From contig JAIOYZ010000005.1 of the NCBI GenBank assembly GCA_021740845.1, positions 67,693-131,692 of the forward strand: a stretch of DNA of 64,000 nt, written 5' to 3'. The translations under genes and the position numbers were made by a program. The notes under the pieces are model-generated. The model was not told the DNA's origin and did not search any database. It worked only from the letters and a program-made list of their open reading frames with translations. This DNA is from Bacteroidia bacterium (GTDB lineage Bacteria > Bacteroidota > Bacteroidia > UKL13-3). Positions 44,632 to 52,512 of the stretch are shown here, in pieces. Within the stretch, counting starts at the first letter, position 1. The number at the start of each line of letters is the position of its first letter.

Positions 44632-46056
44632 TTAAATGTCAATTTTTGGTTCAACCATAAGTATTTCTTCGCGCTCCACGGCAACTTGCCCAGCATGAGC
44701 GCCTTTTGGTTTTCTAACAAACTTTTTAGGCGTGTAAATTACAGGAACCAACTGACTATTTCTGGAAGATGAATAATGTGCTGCTATCTGCGCCGCAAAC
44801 TCAATTACCTGTGGTGGAAAGGGTTTGAGCTGTTGGTGTTTAATTATAACATGACTTCCACTTACACCTTTTGCATGCAACCACAAATCGTCTTTATGTG
44901 CAAATTTCAATGTAAGTTCATCGTTGTTAACCGCATTTTTCCCAACATAAACCGCAAAACCAAGGCAATCAAATCGTCGGAATTTTTCTTTGAGAGGCAG
45001 GTCTTGAACCTTTTTTTCTTCTTTAATCCAAGAGCGTAATTCCCTTAAACTTTTGGCCGCACTAATTTGATTCAAAGTTTCTTCTAGTTCTTTAATCTTT
45101 AATGAACACACCTCGACCTGCTTTTGTTTTAAAGGAATTTCCTTAGCCCTGTTTCTGGCCTTCTGGTAATATTGAGCGGCATTGTCCTGTGGCGAAAGGT
45201 CTTTTTTTAATGCAATAACAATAGGTTGTTCGCGGTAAAAATCGTGAAGTGTAACCTCCTTTTCACCCTTTTTTACCACATGCAAATTAGCCATTAAGAT
45301 ATGTCCAATTTCTTCATAGGGCGTTGCCGTTAAAGCATGGTTTAAAAAGGCATTGGCACCTGTTAGCAAACCATGTTCTCTTTTTAGTTTCTGTTTGAAC
45401 CGAGCCAACAATTTCTGTTGTTCGCTTAAGAAAATATAACCTTGAAGGAAATTGCCAGAAAAGGTGTGTAAAGCTTCAAAGATTACTTCTGTTTTTAAAA
45501 TTTGGTTCAAACCGAACTCTTCTTTAAACCCTAAGCCATACTGATGAGGAGACAATTGGTAAACATAAAAATTTCCCTCAAAAACAGGTAATTCTTGTGA
45601 GGCATTTGATTGGGAAAATTCGTCGCGCTTTAAATGAAAATCGTTTTCTATTCCTGCTCTAAACAATTGCTTTACTTGATTATTATCAAACCAAATAACA
45701 TTGGCAAGTGGCCCATACATTTTAAAAACCAAGGCTTGGTTATTTGCAAAAACTACTTCAAAAGAGCGGTTGTTCTTGTGGGCTTGAACCAAACTTATTT
45801 TTGAACCAATTAGGTCCTGAAATAAAGGAAAGACAGTTCCATTTCTTTCGATGGGATATTCGTAAAAGAAGAACAAGCCAGTTTTTGCTTCGGTATTTAT
45901 GCGCAGGCTGATTTGCTCTTGGTCTTTTTGAAAAATTAAATTGAGTTCGTGTTGTTGAACGCGAAATGCATCTTTTAACTGGAAATCTAAAAGCAAGTGC
46001 TGCAAGTCTTTTGCCAACAAAGGAAAAAGAGATACATGTTGGTGAAGCGACTGCAT
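44632..46056 (-). CDS. NFACT RNA-binding (Rqc2/RqcH-like) family protein
   Basis: 474 residues. The C-terminal NFACT-R domain is clear (FAVYVGKNAVNNDELTLKFAHKDDLWLHAKGVSGSHVII, then KKFVRKPKGAHAGQVAVEREE). The N-terminal part (NFACT-N-like) and a coiled-coil middle (residues about 270-340) are present but the protein is shorter than RqcH of Bacillus (about 570). RqcH/Rqc2 bind obstructed large ribosomal subunits and add C-terminal tails. Whether this shorter form does so is untested. The start shares one base with the MBL stop (TAATG). Holds one 15-mer motif copy. Confidence 0.84.
   Translation of the reverse strand: MQSLHQHVSLFPLLAKDLQHLLLDFQLKDAFRVQQHELNLIFQKDQEQISLRINTEAKTGLFFFYEYPIERNGTVFPLFQDLIGSKISLVQAHKNNRSFEVVFANNQALVFKMYGPLANVIWFDNNQVKQLFRAGIENDFHLKRDEFSQSNASQELPVFEGNFYVYQLSPHQYGLGFKEEFGLNQILKTEVIFEALHTFSGNFLQGYIFLSEQQKLLARFKQKLKREHGLLTGANAFLNHALTATPYEEIGHILMANLHVVKKGEKEVTLHDFYREQPIVIALKKDLSPQDNAAQYYQKARNRAKEIPLKQKQVEVCSLKIKELEETLNQISAAKSLRELRSWIKEEKKVQDLPLKEKFRRFDCLGFAVYVGKNAVNNDELTLKFAHKDDLWLHAKGVSGSHVIIKHQQLKPFPPQVIEFAAQIAAHYSSSRNSQLVPVIYTPKKFVRKPKGAHAGQVAVEREEILMVEPKIDI
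45502..45516 (-). repeat. Copy of the dispersed 15-bp motif TTCGGTTTGAACCAA
   Basis: Exact copy in the sense orientation of the NFACT gene, read in frame as FGLNQ. A 14-residue-scale neighbour at 45784-45807 contains two further partial TTGAACCAA copies. Confidence 0.7.
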
Positions 46057-46817
46057 TAAAAGTGAAGTGTTAAACCATCGTGTGCCAAATGTATGTTTTC
46101 TGGCAATTCAATTTCTAAATCTTGGTGCAATCCTAATTGGTGACTAATATGCGTAAAATATGCTGTTTCGGGTTTTATTTCCTGCACAATTGCAATTGCT
46201 TCGTCTAAGGTAAAATGAGAAATATGGTATTCTCTTCTCAGGGCATTTAATACCAAAACTTTGCAACCTCTTATCTTATCCATCTCTTTTGGTTCAATTC
46301 TATTGGCATCTGTTATATAAACAAAATCACCAAAGCGGAAACCTAAAACAGGTAATTTGTGGTGGTAAACCTGAATAGGAATTATGGGCAAACCAAACAA
46401 TTGAAAAGGCTCGGAGCTAATGGTATGAATATTCATTTCTGGAACTCCAGGATATTTGGGTTCTTCAAACGCATAGAAAAATTCTTTGCGAATGGCCTTT
46501 TCTACGCGGTGTTCGCAATACACATCTATGGCACGTTTCATCCTAAAATTGAAACCACGTATATCATCTAAACCAGCTAAATGGTCGCGGTGGGCATGGG
46601 TAAACAAAATGGCATCCAATTGTTTTATCTGAGAGCGTAACATTTGCTCTCTAAAATCTGGACCAGTATCTACAACTATTTGATGGCCGTCGTGTTCAAC
46701 CAAAATACTAGAGCGCAGGCGTTTATCTTTAGGATCAGCAGAGCTGCAAATCTCACAATCGCAGGCAATAATGGGCACACCTTGCGAAGTTCCTGTTCCT
46801 AAAAAAGTTACTTTCAT
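46056..46817 (-). CDS. MBL-fold metal-dependent hydrolase (PhnP-like)
   Basis: 253 residues. Zinc motif THAHRDHLAGLDD, with the earlier KVTFLGTGTSQGVPIIAC (metallo-hydrolase fold with a Cys cluster CDCEIC as in PhnP), then VYITDANRI and FTHISHQLG. PhnP-type enzymes hydrolyse cyclic phosphodiesters; here the substrate is not determined. One base is shared with the NFACT gene start. The 5' gap faces the divergent rhodanese gene. Confidence 0.9.
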   Translation of the reverse strand: MKVTFLGTGTSQGVPIIACDCEICSSADPKDKRLRSSILVEHDGHQIVVDTGPDFREQMLRSQIKQLDAILFTHAHRDHLAGLDDIRGFNFRMKRAIDVYCEHRVEKAIRKEFFYAFEEPKYPGVPEMNIHTISSEPFQLFGLPIIPIQVYHHKLPVLGFRFGDFVYITDANRIEPKEMDKIRGCKVLVLNALRREYHISHFTLDEAIAIVQEIKPETAYFTHISHQLGLHQDLEIELPENIHLAHDGLTLHF

Positions 46818-46864
46818 TTAATGGCCTAAATTATTAAGTTTGATTGGTTAAACAAAATAAAAAA

Positions 46865-47284
46865 ATGAAACTACGAATAATCACCCTTTTACTTATAGCC
46901 ACCATCTATTTTCCTTCTTGTACAGATACAAAACCTAAAACAGAAAAAGCAGAAGTAAAAGAAATATATGAGTTGCTTGAACCAAAAGCATTTCAGGCAC
47001 GCTTAGCCTCCGAACCTGGAATTATTTTAGATGTGAGGACACCATCTGAGCAAAAAAATGGTATGATTAAAGGCGCACAAGCTTTGGATATTTTTGCAGA
47101 AAATTTTGAAATGCAAATTGATAAATTAGACAAATCAAAAACTTACTATGTGTATTGTGCTGCAGGAGGAAGAAGCTTGGAAGCCTGCGAAATCATGGAG
47201 AAAAAAGGATTTACAAAAGTAATTGATTTAGATGGAGGCATTGGACGTTGGAGAGATGAAGGATTGGAAGTGATGCTTCCTTAG
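46865..47284 (+). CDS. Rhodanese-domain lipoprotein
   Basis: 139 residues from ATG 46865. A lipoprotein signal (LLLIATIYFPSCTDT) then one rhodanese domain: PGIILDVRTPSEQKNGMIKGAQAL, and the active loop YYVYCAAGGRSLEACEIMEKKGF with catalytic Cys. It transfers sulfur or binds redox partners in the periplasm. An upstream alternative start at 46844 is unlikely. Its stop overlaps that of the convergent glycan gene by four bases. Confidence 0.9.
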   Translation: MKLRIITLLLIATIYFPSCTDTKPKTEKAEVKEIYELLEPKAFQARLASEPGIILDVRTPSEQKNGMIKGAQALDIFAENFEMQIDKLDKSKTYYVYCAAGGRSLEACEIMEKKGFTKVIDLDGGIGRWRDEGLEVMLP

Positions 47285-48795
47285 CTAATTCTCACCACTA
47301 CTCTTCCCGGTTTTTCAACTTCTTCTATTGGAGCTAATAGTGCATCATCGCCTTCTGCAAGTGCTTTTTCACGGGTTATTTCTTTGTCCCAAGTATCTGA
47401 TAAAAACATATACACCATTGAGAAATAAATAACGGCACCCGTTGGTAACTGACCCAAAATTTGGTTACCATAACTTGCTACCACAATTCCAAAATAGCCA
47501 CAAATTAATGCTATAATTTTTTGTCGCAATTCTGGATTCTTCAGGTTAAACACCTTGATACATCCAATGATTAATATTCCAATCAAAGAAACTAAATGCA
47601 GGAATAAACCCACAATACCAGTTTCTACCCAAATTTTTACATACCAACTATCCAAGGCAACTTCAGCTAAAAAACTTCCAGGAGTAAAGCGTTGTCCCCA
47701 ACTTCCACCTGAGCCAATTCCACCACCAAATGGTCGTGTAGCAAGGTAAACAGCCAATTTCTTTTGGTTATCAATACGCACTTGAAGGGAGGCATCATTT
47801 GGGTCTAAGCCTGTTCGCATTCTGTGAATTTGATAATTAGAATCACCCACATGTGTAAATTTTAAAATACCAAAAAGGATTCCACCAATGGCAGCGCCAA
47901 TAATTAATATGCGCACATTTCCAATTAAGAAAAGGTATAAAAAACCACCCGCTGCCATTACAAAAAGCGGACCTCTACTACCAGATAAGGCAAAGCCCCA
48001 AAAGCAAATAGCCACCAATGCCCAATACATATAGCGTTGTCGTTTAGGGAATGGACCAATTGCTAAAAGAAAAGCACTGATGGTGGTGTGTGCCATGGCA
48101 GCGCCAAACTGACCAGCATCGCTATAAAATGAGAAGATACGCAAACGACCTTGAATTTCGTGAGTAATACTTCCACCATTATCTAGCCATTGTCTTTCGC
48201 CAGCAGTAACGCCAAAAATATCCATTTTAAAACCATACATGGCAGAGGTAAAACTCCAGATAAACCAGAGTCGAATTAGTTGATCCAAATCCTCTTTTTT
48301 GTTCATCAAAATTAAGATGAGAGGAATCATTTCCATGGAATACATAGACAAACCCCTTACTGCATAAAACCAAGCTTCTTTGCTACGTGCTTCGGGGTTT
48401 GCCACCATTAACATGGTATAAATAAACCAAACCAAAGTAATAAAGAAAATTGGATTGTTCATGCGCTTGGAATCCTCTTTACTTACTTTAAAAATGGTAG
48501 CAATAACAGTAAGTATTAAAAGACCATCAATAACCAAACCCCAAGGAATTTCGCCAGGAACAAACCTACTCATCCCATTAGCTACAAAGCTAAAATGGAA
48601 AACAGACAATAAACCAATTTTGGGATCGTGGAAAAGCCAGATAAAAAAACCTACTACAAAGGGAAGAGCAATATAAAATCCAGCAGTAAGTATTTGCCCT
48701 TTTCCAATGGTATAACCAAGGATAAGCGCTATAATCAGAAAGCCTAATAAGGCAATTCCATCTTTGGCTAATTTATTTGAAACTGCTTTTGCCAA
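47281..48795 (-). CDS. O-antigen ligase / polymerase-like membrane protein
   Basis: 504 residues with roughly twelve membrane segments, a Wzy_C-like arrangement: GFALSGSRGPLFVMAAGG near residue 245 followed by a soluble loop (HRMRTGLDPNDASLQVRIDNQKK) and an ATRPFGGGIGSGG segment, then ETGIVGLFLHLVSLIGIL. The C-terminus is a charged cytoplasmic tail. Together with the Wzc-like and TolC-like genes it forms an exopolysaccharide or glycan set. Polymerase or ligase cannot be told apart. Confidence 0.8.
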   Translation of the reverse strand: MAKAVSNKLAKDGIALLGFLIIALILGYTIGKGQILTAGFYIALPFVVGFFIWLFHDPKIGLLSVFHFSFVANGMSRFVPGEIPWGLVIDGLLILTVIATIFKVSKEDSKRMNNPIFFITLVWFIYTMLMVANPEARSKEAWFYAVRGLSMYSMEMIPLILILMNKKEDLDQLIRLWFIWSFTSAMYGFKMDIFGVTAGERQWLDNGGSITHEIQGRLRIFSFYSDAGQFGAAMAHTTISAFLLAIGPFPKRQRYMYWALVAICFWGFALSGSRGPLFVMAAGGFLYLFLIGNVRILIIGAAIGGILFGILKFTHVGDSNYQIHRMRTGLDPNDASLQVRIDNQKKLAVYLATRPFGGGIGSGGSWGQRFTPGSFLAEVALDSWYVKIWVETGIVGLFLHLVSLIGILIIGCIKVFNLKNPELRQKIIALICGYFGIVVASYGNQILGQLPTGAVIYFSMVYMFLSDTWDKEITREKALAEGDDALLAPIEEVEKPGRVVVRIS

Positions 48796-48804
48796 GGTTT
48801 AAAA

Positions 48805-51015
48805 TCAATATTGCTCACCACCCAACAAACTCTTCATTCTCTTTCTAAGGGCAGACCTGCGTTTAGGAATTTCACCGTAAATAGATTCGAGCAAATCTGG
48901 AATAACATGGTTTAGCAAGACACTGGTTTTACCTTGAGCCAATTTCATATATGTTTTTAATTGAAACTGATCTGCGTTGGTCCAGGATTTGGCTGCATGA
49001 ACTACCAAAATAGAATAATGAGCTTGTTCAACCAAATTGGCAGGAATAGGATTTTTATTTAAACTTGGAATTTCTAAAACATTATAAGAAACCTCGCTTA
49101 AATCCTCGTTATTCTCATCGTTGCTTTTAATAAAATCTTGGATTCCGTGGTAATCAATTATGCCATCGTTAATATTGTAAGCATGCTGAATTAACTTAGG
49201 ATTATCGGCATCTAAGAACTTGCCTTGGTTCTCGCCATTTTCTGGATAGAGATATAAAACCTTATTGCGAATTCTGCTTAACTTATTAACCAAACTTTCG
49301 GAAACAAATGATTTTCCCTCTCCACCCTTTGTACTAAAAACAATAATCAAATAGCTTTTGCAAGTTGGATCAATACGTTTTAAATCTATAAAAATGGTAT
49401 TGATTATTTGCTGCATTAAACTGGTTTGAACCTCCGTGATTTTCACACTTTTCTCATCCAATTTTTCTAGTTCGGGTAAAGCACTCAGTAATGGCAAACC
49501 AATTATTTTTTCAACTTTATCTGGGTTCTTAATAGCTTTGTCAAGTAGGGCTGAACCAACATAGTAAGCGAGCAATAACATAAAACCAGCAATAAACGAA
49601 ACCATTATCAAAAGGCTTCTTTTAGAAGGAAGGGGTTGCAAAGGAAAGAAAGGATTGTCTACCACTTTCAACTGGTTGCTCATCTCCAAACTTTGCTGAC
49701 GCAAGCGAGCTAGGTTCAAACCATGTAAAACAGAAAGGTATTGTTTTTCTTGCACCGCTACTTCACGTTCTAATCTATTTATGGTTGAACCCAAAGGAGC
49801 AAACTCTTTATAGATACCATCGTATTGAGTCATGCGTTGGTTATAAACCATTAACCTTCCTTTAGATTCTTCTAACTCTACTACTTTTCCCAACCACTCA
49901 TTTAATAAGGAGTTTTGAGGAACCCATTCGAGCGAGTTATTGAACTCATAATACTCGCCTGCTCTTTCTTTTAACTCCTCCTTAATTTTTGCAGCCTTCT
50001 CCTGCATTTTAGTAATCTTATCGACGTCGTATTTATAGATTTGAGCGTTTGTAATTTCGTAATTGATGGTAGAAAGATCCGAACGTAATTTCACCAAAAC
50101 CTCATTTGCAGCCACAAAATCTGCATAGTTGGCCATTTTTTCTTCAATGCGTTTAAGAGCAGATTGCGCCGCTTCAAACTTCATTTTCTCTTTGTAGAAA
50201 TCGGTGCTTAAATCTTCTTTAGATTCTGCCACAAACTTAGCCTGCTCATAGTAATTGATGATTCTATTGTTAACACCAAAATCTCTTAATTTATTCTCGG
50301 AGCTTTGCAATGAGTTAAAGGCCAATTTCAATTGGTCTTCAAAATACTTTACTACATTAATTGTTTCAGAACCCTTAATATTTCTGAACCTTTGAGAAAA
50401 GGATTCAATCAAAAAACTAAGAGTGTTTACACAAACGCCTGCATCGTTTGCTCTGAAACCCAATTCTAACATATCCGAAGAAAACTTACGCATTACGGTA
50501 AGGCTTCCTAAAATCTTGGCAGTAGAATACGGACTAGATAAATCTGATAATAAATATTGAACAGCGTTTTTATTACTACTATCTTTAATGCTATATAATT
50601 TTTTAACAGTTTTATTAAAATCACCTGGAACAATTAATTTAGCAATCTCCTCATCACTTAGGAGTTTATGGAGTTTCTTGAAATTGTCTTCGTTTAAAAC
50701 ATTGTTATCTGGTTCCTTTAATAAAAGGTGTTGCGCCATTAATTTAATAGCCACCTCTTCAATAGTTTCTCTTGCTTTAACGGTAGTAATTAAGTTATCA
50801 AATGCATTGTTAACTTTAAAGTAATCTACCTTTTCGTTGCCATCATCGGTAATGCTATAACCACTCGCCAAACCAGTATAAACGGTTGCAGAGGTTTGGT
50901 ATTCCTTGGTCATGTTGCGGGTTAGGAAAATAACTACCCCAGCCAGCATCATTGGAAAAATTACCAACCATTTTAAGTTTTTAAATATTATTCTGAAAAA
51001 TCCTATTAATGTCAT
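48805..51015 (-). CDS. Wzc-like polysaccharide co-polymerase with degenerate kinase domain
   Basis: 736 residues. A Wzz-type N-terminus with membrane segment at about 14-32, a long coiled-coil periplasmic part (LAFNSLQSSENKLRDFG to RLEREVAVQEKQYLSVL), a second membrane segment near 470-490, then a P-loop domain with STKGGEGKSFVSESL (GGEGKS at about residues 564-569). The Walker A' of tyrosine autokinases, normally an Asp-rich hhhhDxD, is VLYLYPENGEN here, and the C-terminus has a single Tyr, so kinase activity is doubtful. It likely controls chain length and export. Confidence 0.85.
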   Translation of the reverse strand: MTLIGFFRIIFKNLKWLVIFPMMLAGVVIFLTRNMTKEYQTSATVYTGLASGYSITDDGNEKVDYFKVNNAFDNLITTVKARETIEEVAIKLMAQHLLLKEPDNNVLNEDNFKKLHKLLSDEEIAKLIVPGDFNKTVKKLYSIKDSSNKNAVQYLLSDLSSPYSTAKILGSLTVMRKFSSDMLELGFRANDAGVCVNTLSFLIESFSQRFRNIKGSETINVVKYFEDQLKLAFNSLQSSENKLRDFGVNNRIINYYEQAKFVAESKEDLSTDFYKEKMKFEAAQSALKRIEEKMANYADFVAANEVLVKLRSDLSTINYEITNAQIYKYDVDKITKMQEKAAKIKEELKERAGEYYEFNNSLEWVPQNSLLNEWLGKVVELEESKGRLMVYNQRMTQYDGIYKEFAPLGSTINRLEREVAVQEKQYLSVLHGLNLARLRQQSLEMSNQLKVVDNPFFPLQPLPSKRSLLIMVSFIAGFMLLLAYYVGSALLDKAIKNPDKVEKIIGLPLLSALPELEKLDEKSVKITEVQTSLMQQIINTIFIDLKRIDPTCKSYLIIVFSTKGGEGKSFVSESLVNKLSRIRNKVLYLYPENGENQGKFLDADNPKLIQHAYNINDGIIDYHGIQDFIKSNDENNEDLSEVSYNVLEIPSLNKNPIPANLVEQAHYSILVVHAAKSWTNADQFQLKTYMKLAQGKTSVLLNHVIPDLLESIYGEIPKRRSALRKRMKSLLGGEQY

Positions 51016-51026
51016 TCTAGCAATTC

Positions 51027-51854
51027 TTATTTAGGAATAGACCTCCTAAGGGTATTAAGTTTAACTCCAACCACGGTTTCCAGCTGGTAATAATAAATCA
51101 TGAAATCTCTTCTTGATAATTCTAAGCCAGATTCGGATATGGTAAGGATATTTTTTAAACGAGATAATTCGTAAGGATGAATTTTACCTCTTCTCATTTC
51201 CACCATGGCAATCTCCACCGACAAACGAGCGCTTTCCACATCTTGTTGTCTGGAGTTCATAATTTTTTGGGAGGCAATTAAATTGTAAAAATCGGCAATA
51301 ACTTTTCTTCTAACTTCAATTTCTTCGTTTTCGCGTTTGTATTTTGCCATTTTCTCTTCTGCCTTCAACGACTTCATTTTATTGGGTTTGCCCCAAACTT
51401 CGGTTAGAGGAATGGAGATATTTGCACCAAAGCGATAACCTAAACCTAAACTATTATTTAAAACAGAACCATCTGAGTTTACAGTATTTAAATTAGTTTG
51501 ATTACCGTAAGTATAATTGAAGAAACCGCTGATACCATTGAGGAAGATATAGCGGGTGTATAAAGTATTGTAATGAGCTTTCTCCCAATTAGCCTCCTCC
51601 AACTTTAACACAGGTGAAAAGCGTATAGCATAGGCCAAGATGGTATCTAGAGGCATTATTTGCCTATCCAAATCAATATTTAAATCAAATAAAATGGTAT
51701 CCACAGGAATACTCGAAAGCGGTACCATGGCTTTCCCATTCCATACCAAAGTATCCTTGCTATTAGGTTTGGTAGGTGATTGCGCCAAGATGGTTTGGTT
51801 TGAACCAAATGCCAAAACGACGAAGAGAAATATAAGTTTTCTGGTTAAAGCCAA
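51027..51854 (-). CDS. TolC-like outer-membrane protein, half-length
   Basis: 275 residues, about 60% of a normal TolC. A signal peptide (LFVVLAFGSNQTILAQ) is followed by one OEP-like helical-hairpin unit (ILAYAIRFSPVLKLEEANWEKAHYNTLYTRYI, a beta-strand part with GYRFGANISIPLTEVW, then ADFYNLIASQKIMNSRQQDVESARLSVEIAM). The second repeat is missing. The start is TTG at 51854, no in-frame ATG is near. Next to Wzc-like and O-antigen ligase-like genes it may serve as an outer-membrane export channel component. Motif copy in its signal region at 51797-51806. Confidence 0.75.
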   Translation of the reverse strand: MALTRKLIFLFVVLAFGSNQTILAQSPTKPNSKDTLVWNGKAMVPLSSIPVDTILFDLNIDLDRQIMPLDTILAYAIRFSPVLKLEEANWEKAHYNTLYTRYIFLNGISGFFNYTYGNQTNLNTVNSDGSVLNNSLGLGYRFGANISIPLTEVWGKPNKMKSLKAEEKMAKYKRENEEIEVRRKVIADFYNLIASQKIMNSRQQDVESARLSVEIAMVEMRRGKIHPYELSRLKNILTISESGLELSRRDFMIYYYQLETVVGVKLNTLRRSIPK

Positions 51855-52029
51855 GGCTAGTTGTATTGTATTTTAATGCAAGTCAAAAATATCGTATCCT
51901 ACCCTTAATATATGATTGATACCCACAATGGATTCAGTTCATTGTATTTTATTCTATACAATAATTATTATTAGATTTGATTAAACCATTTGAGTAAATA
52001 CCTATCCTAAAACCATAAATTCTATAACT

Positions 52030-52443
52030 ATGAAAAATGTAAAAAAAATGATTGCCCTAATTTTTTGTTTGGGCGCTTTAGCAATTTCACAACCCTTATT
52101 GGCACAACCTGGCTCGGGTGGACAAGGCAATAGAGAGGAAATGAAAAAACGCTCGGAAGAATTGAAGGCCAAGTTAAAGTTATCTCCAGAGCAAGGTGCC
52201 ATGTACGACAAAATTATTGCACAAAACCGTGAAGAGGCAAAAACACAAATGATGGCCTTACCTGAAGATGCTAGTAGATTGGAAAAGGCAGAAATCATGA
52301 AAAAGAGCATGGAGAAAGCAGATGGCGAAATTTTAGAAATACTTGATGGAGAGCAACAAAAAATTTACAAAGAGGAAAAAGAAAAAATGAAGGCCGAAAT
52401 GAAAGCTAAGCGCGATCAAAGAAAAGGCAAAGGCAAAAAATAA
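52030..52443 (+). CDS. Small periplasmic helical protein (Spy/CpxP-like in form)
   Basis: 137 residues: signal peptide (MIALIFCLGALAISQPLLAQ), a Gly-rich linker, then a highly charged helical region (REEMKKRSEELKAKLKLSPEQ, AEIMKKSMEKADGEILEILDGEQQ). The LSPEQ...L-D-x-EQQ-K pattern is like small periplasmic chaperones of the Spy/CpxP type, but I do not recognise a specific family. It is monocistronic, followed by a terminator. Confidence 0.68.
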   Translation: MKNVKKMIALIFCLGALAISQPLLAQPGSGGQGNREEMKKRSEELKAKLKLSPEQGAMYDKIIAQNREEAKTQMMALPEDASRLEKAEIMKKSMEKADGEILEILDGEQQKIYKEEKEKMKAEMKAKRDQRKGKGKK

Positions 52444-52450
52444 GGATTTG

Positions 52451-52480
52451 GTTTGGTTCAAAAAGAACCTAAACTTTTTT
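52451..52480 (+). terminator. Terminator built from a motif half-site
   Basis: GTTTGGTTC (52451-52459) pairs with GAACC and AAAC (52465-52469, 52471-52474, one bulged T) around a five-A loop, then TTTTTT. It ends the small periplasmic gene, 8 bases after its stop. Confidence 0.7.
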
Positions 52481-52509
52481 GCTAGAATTGAGACGGCCTC
52501 TTATATTGC
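52478..52509 (+). promoter_or_regulatory. Candidate promoter of ligA
   Basis: TTTG at 52478-52481, 20 bases, then TATATTGC at 52502-52509, three bases before the ligA ATG at 52513. A transcript from it would be nearly leaderless. Confidence 0.42.
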
Positions 52510-52512
52510 AGC

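Noticed and set aside
51884-51891. TATTTTTG (minus strand) as the promoter of the TolC-like gene
   Set aside because: The box is exact but no TTG/TTTG lies at the right distance, so it is not listed as a feature.
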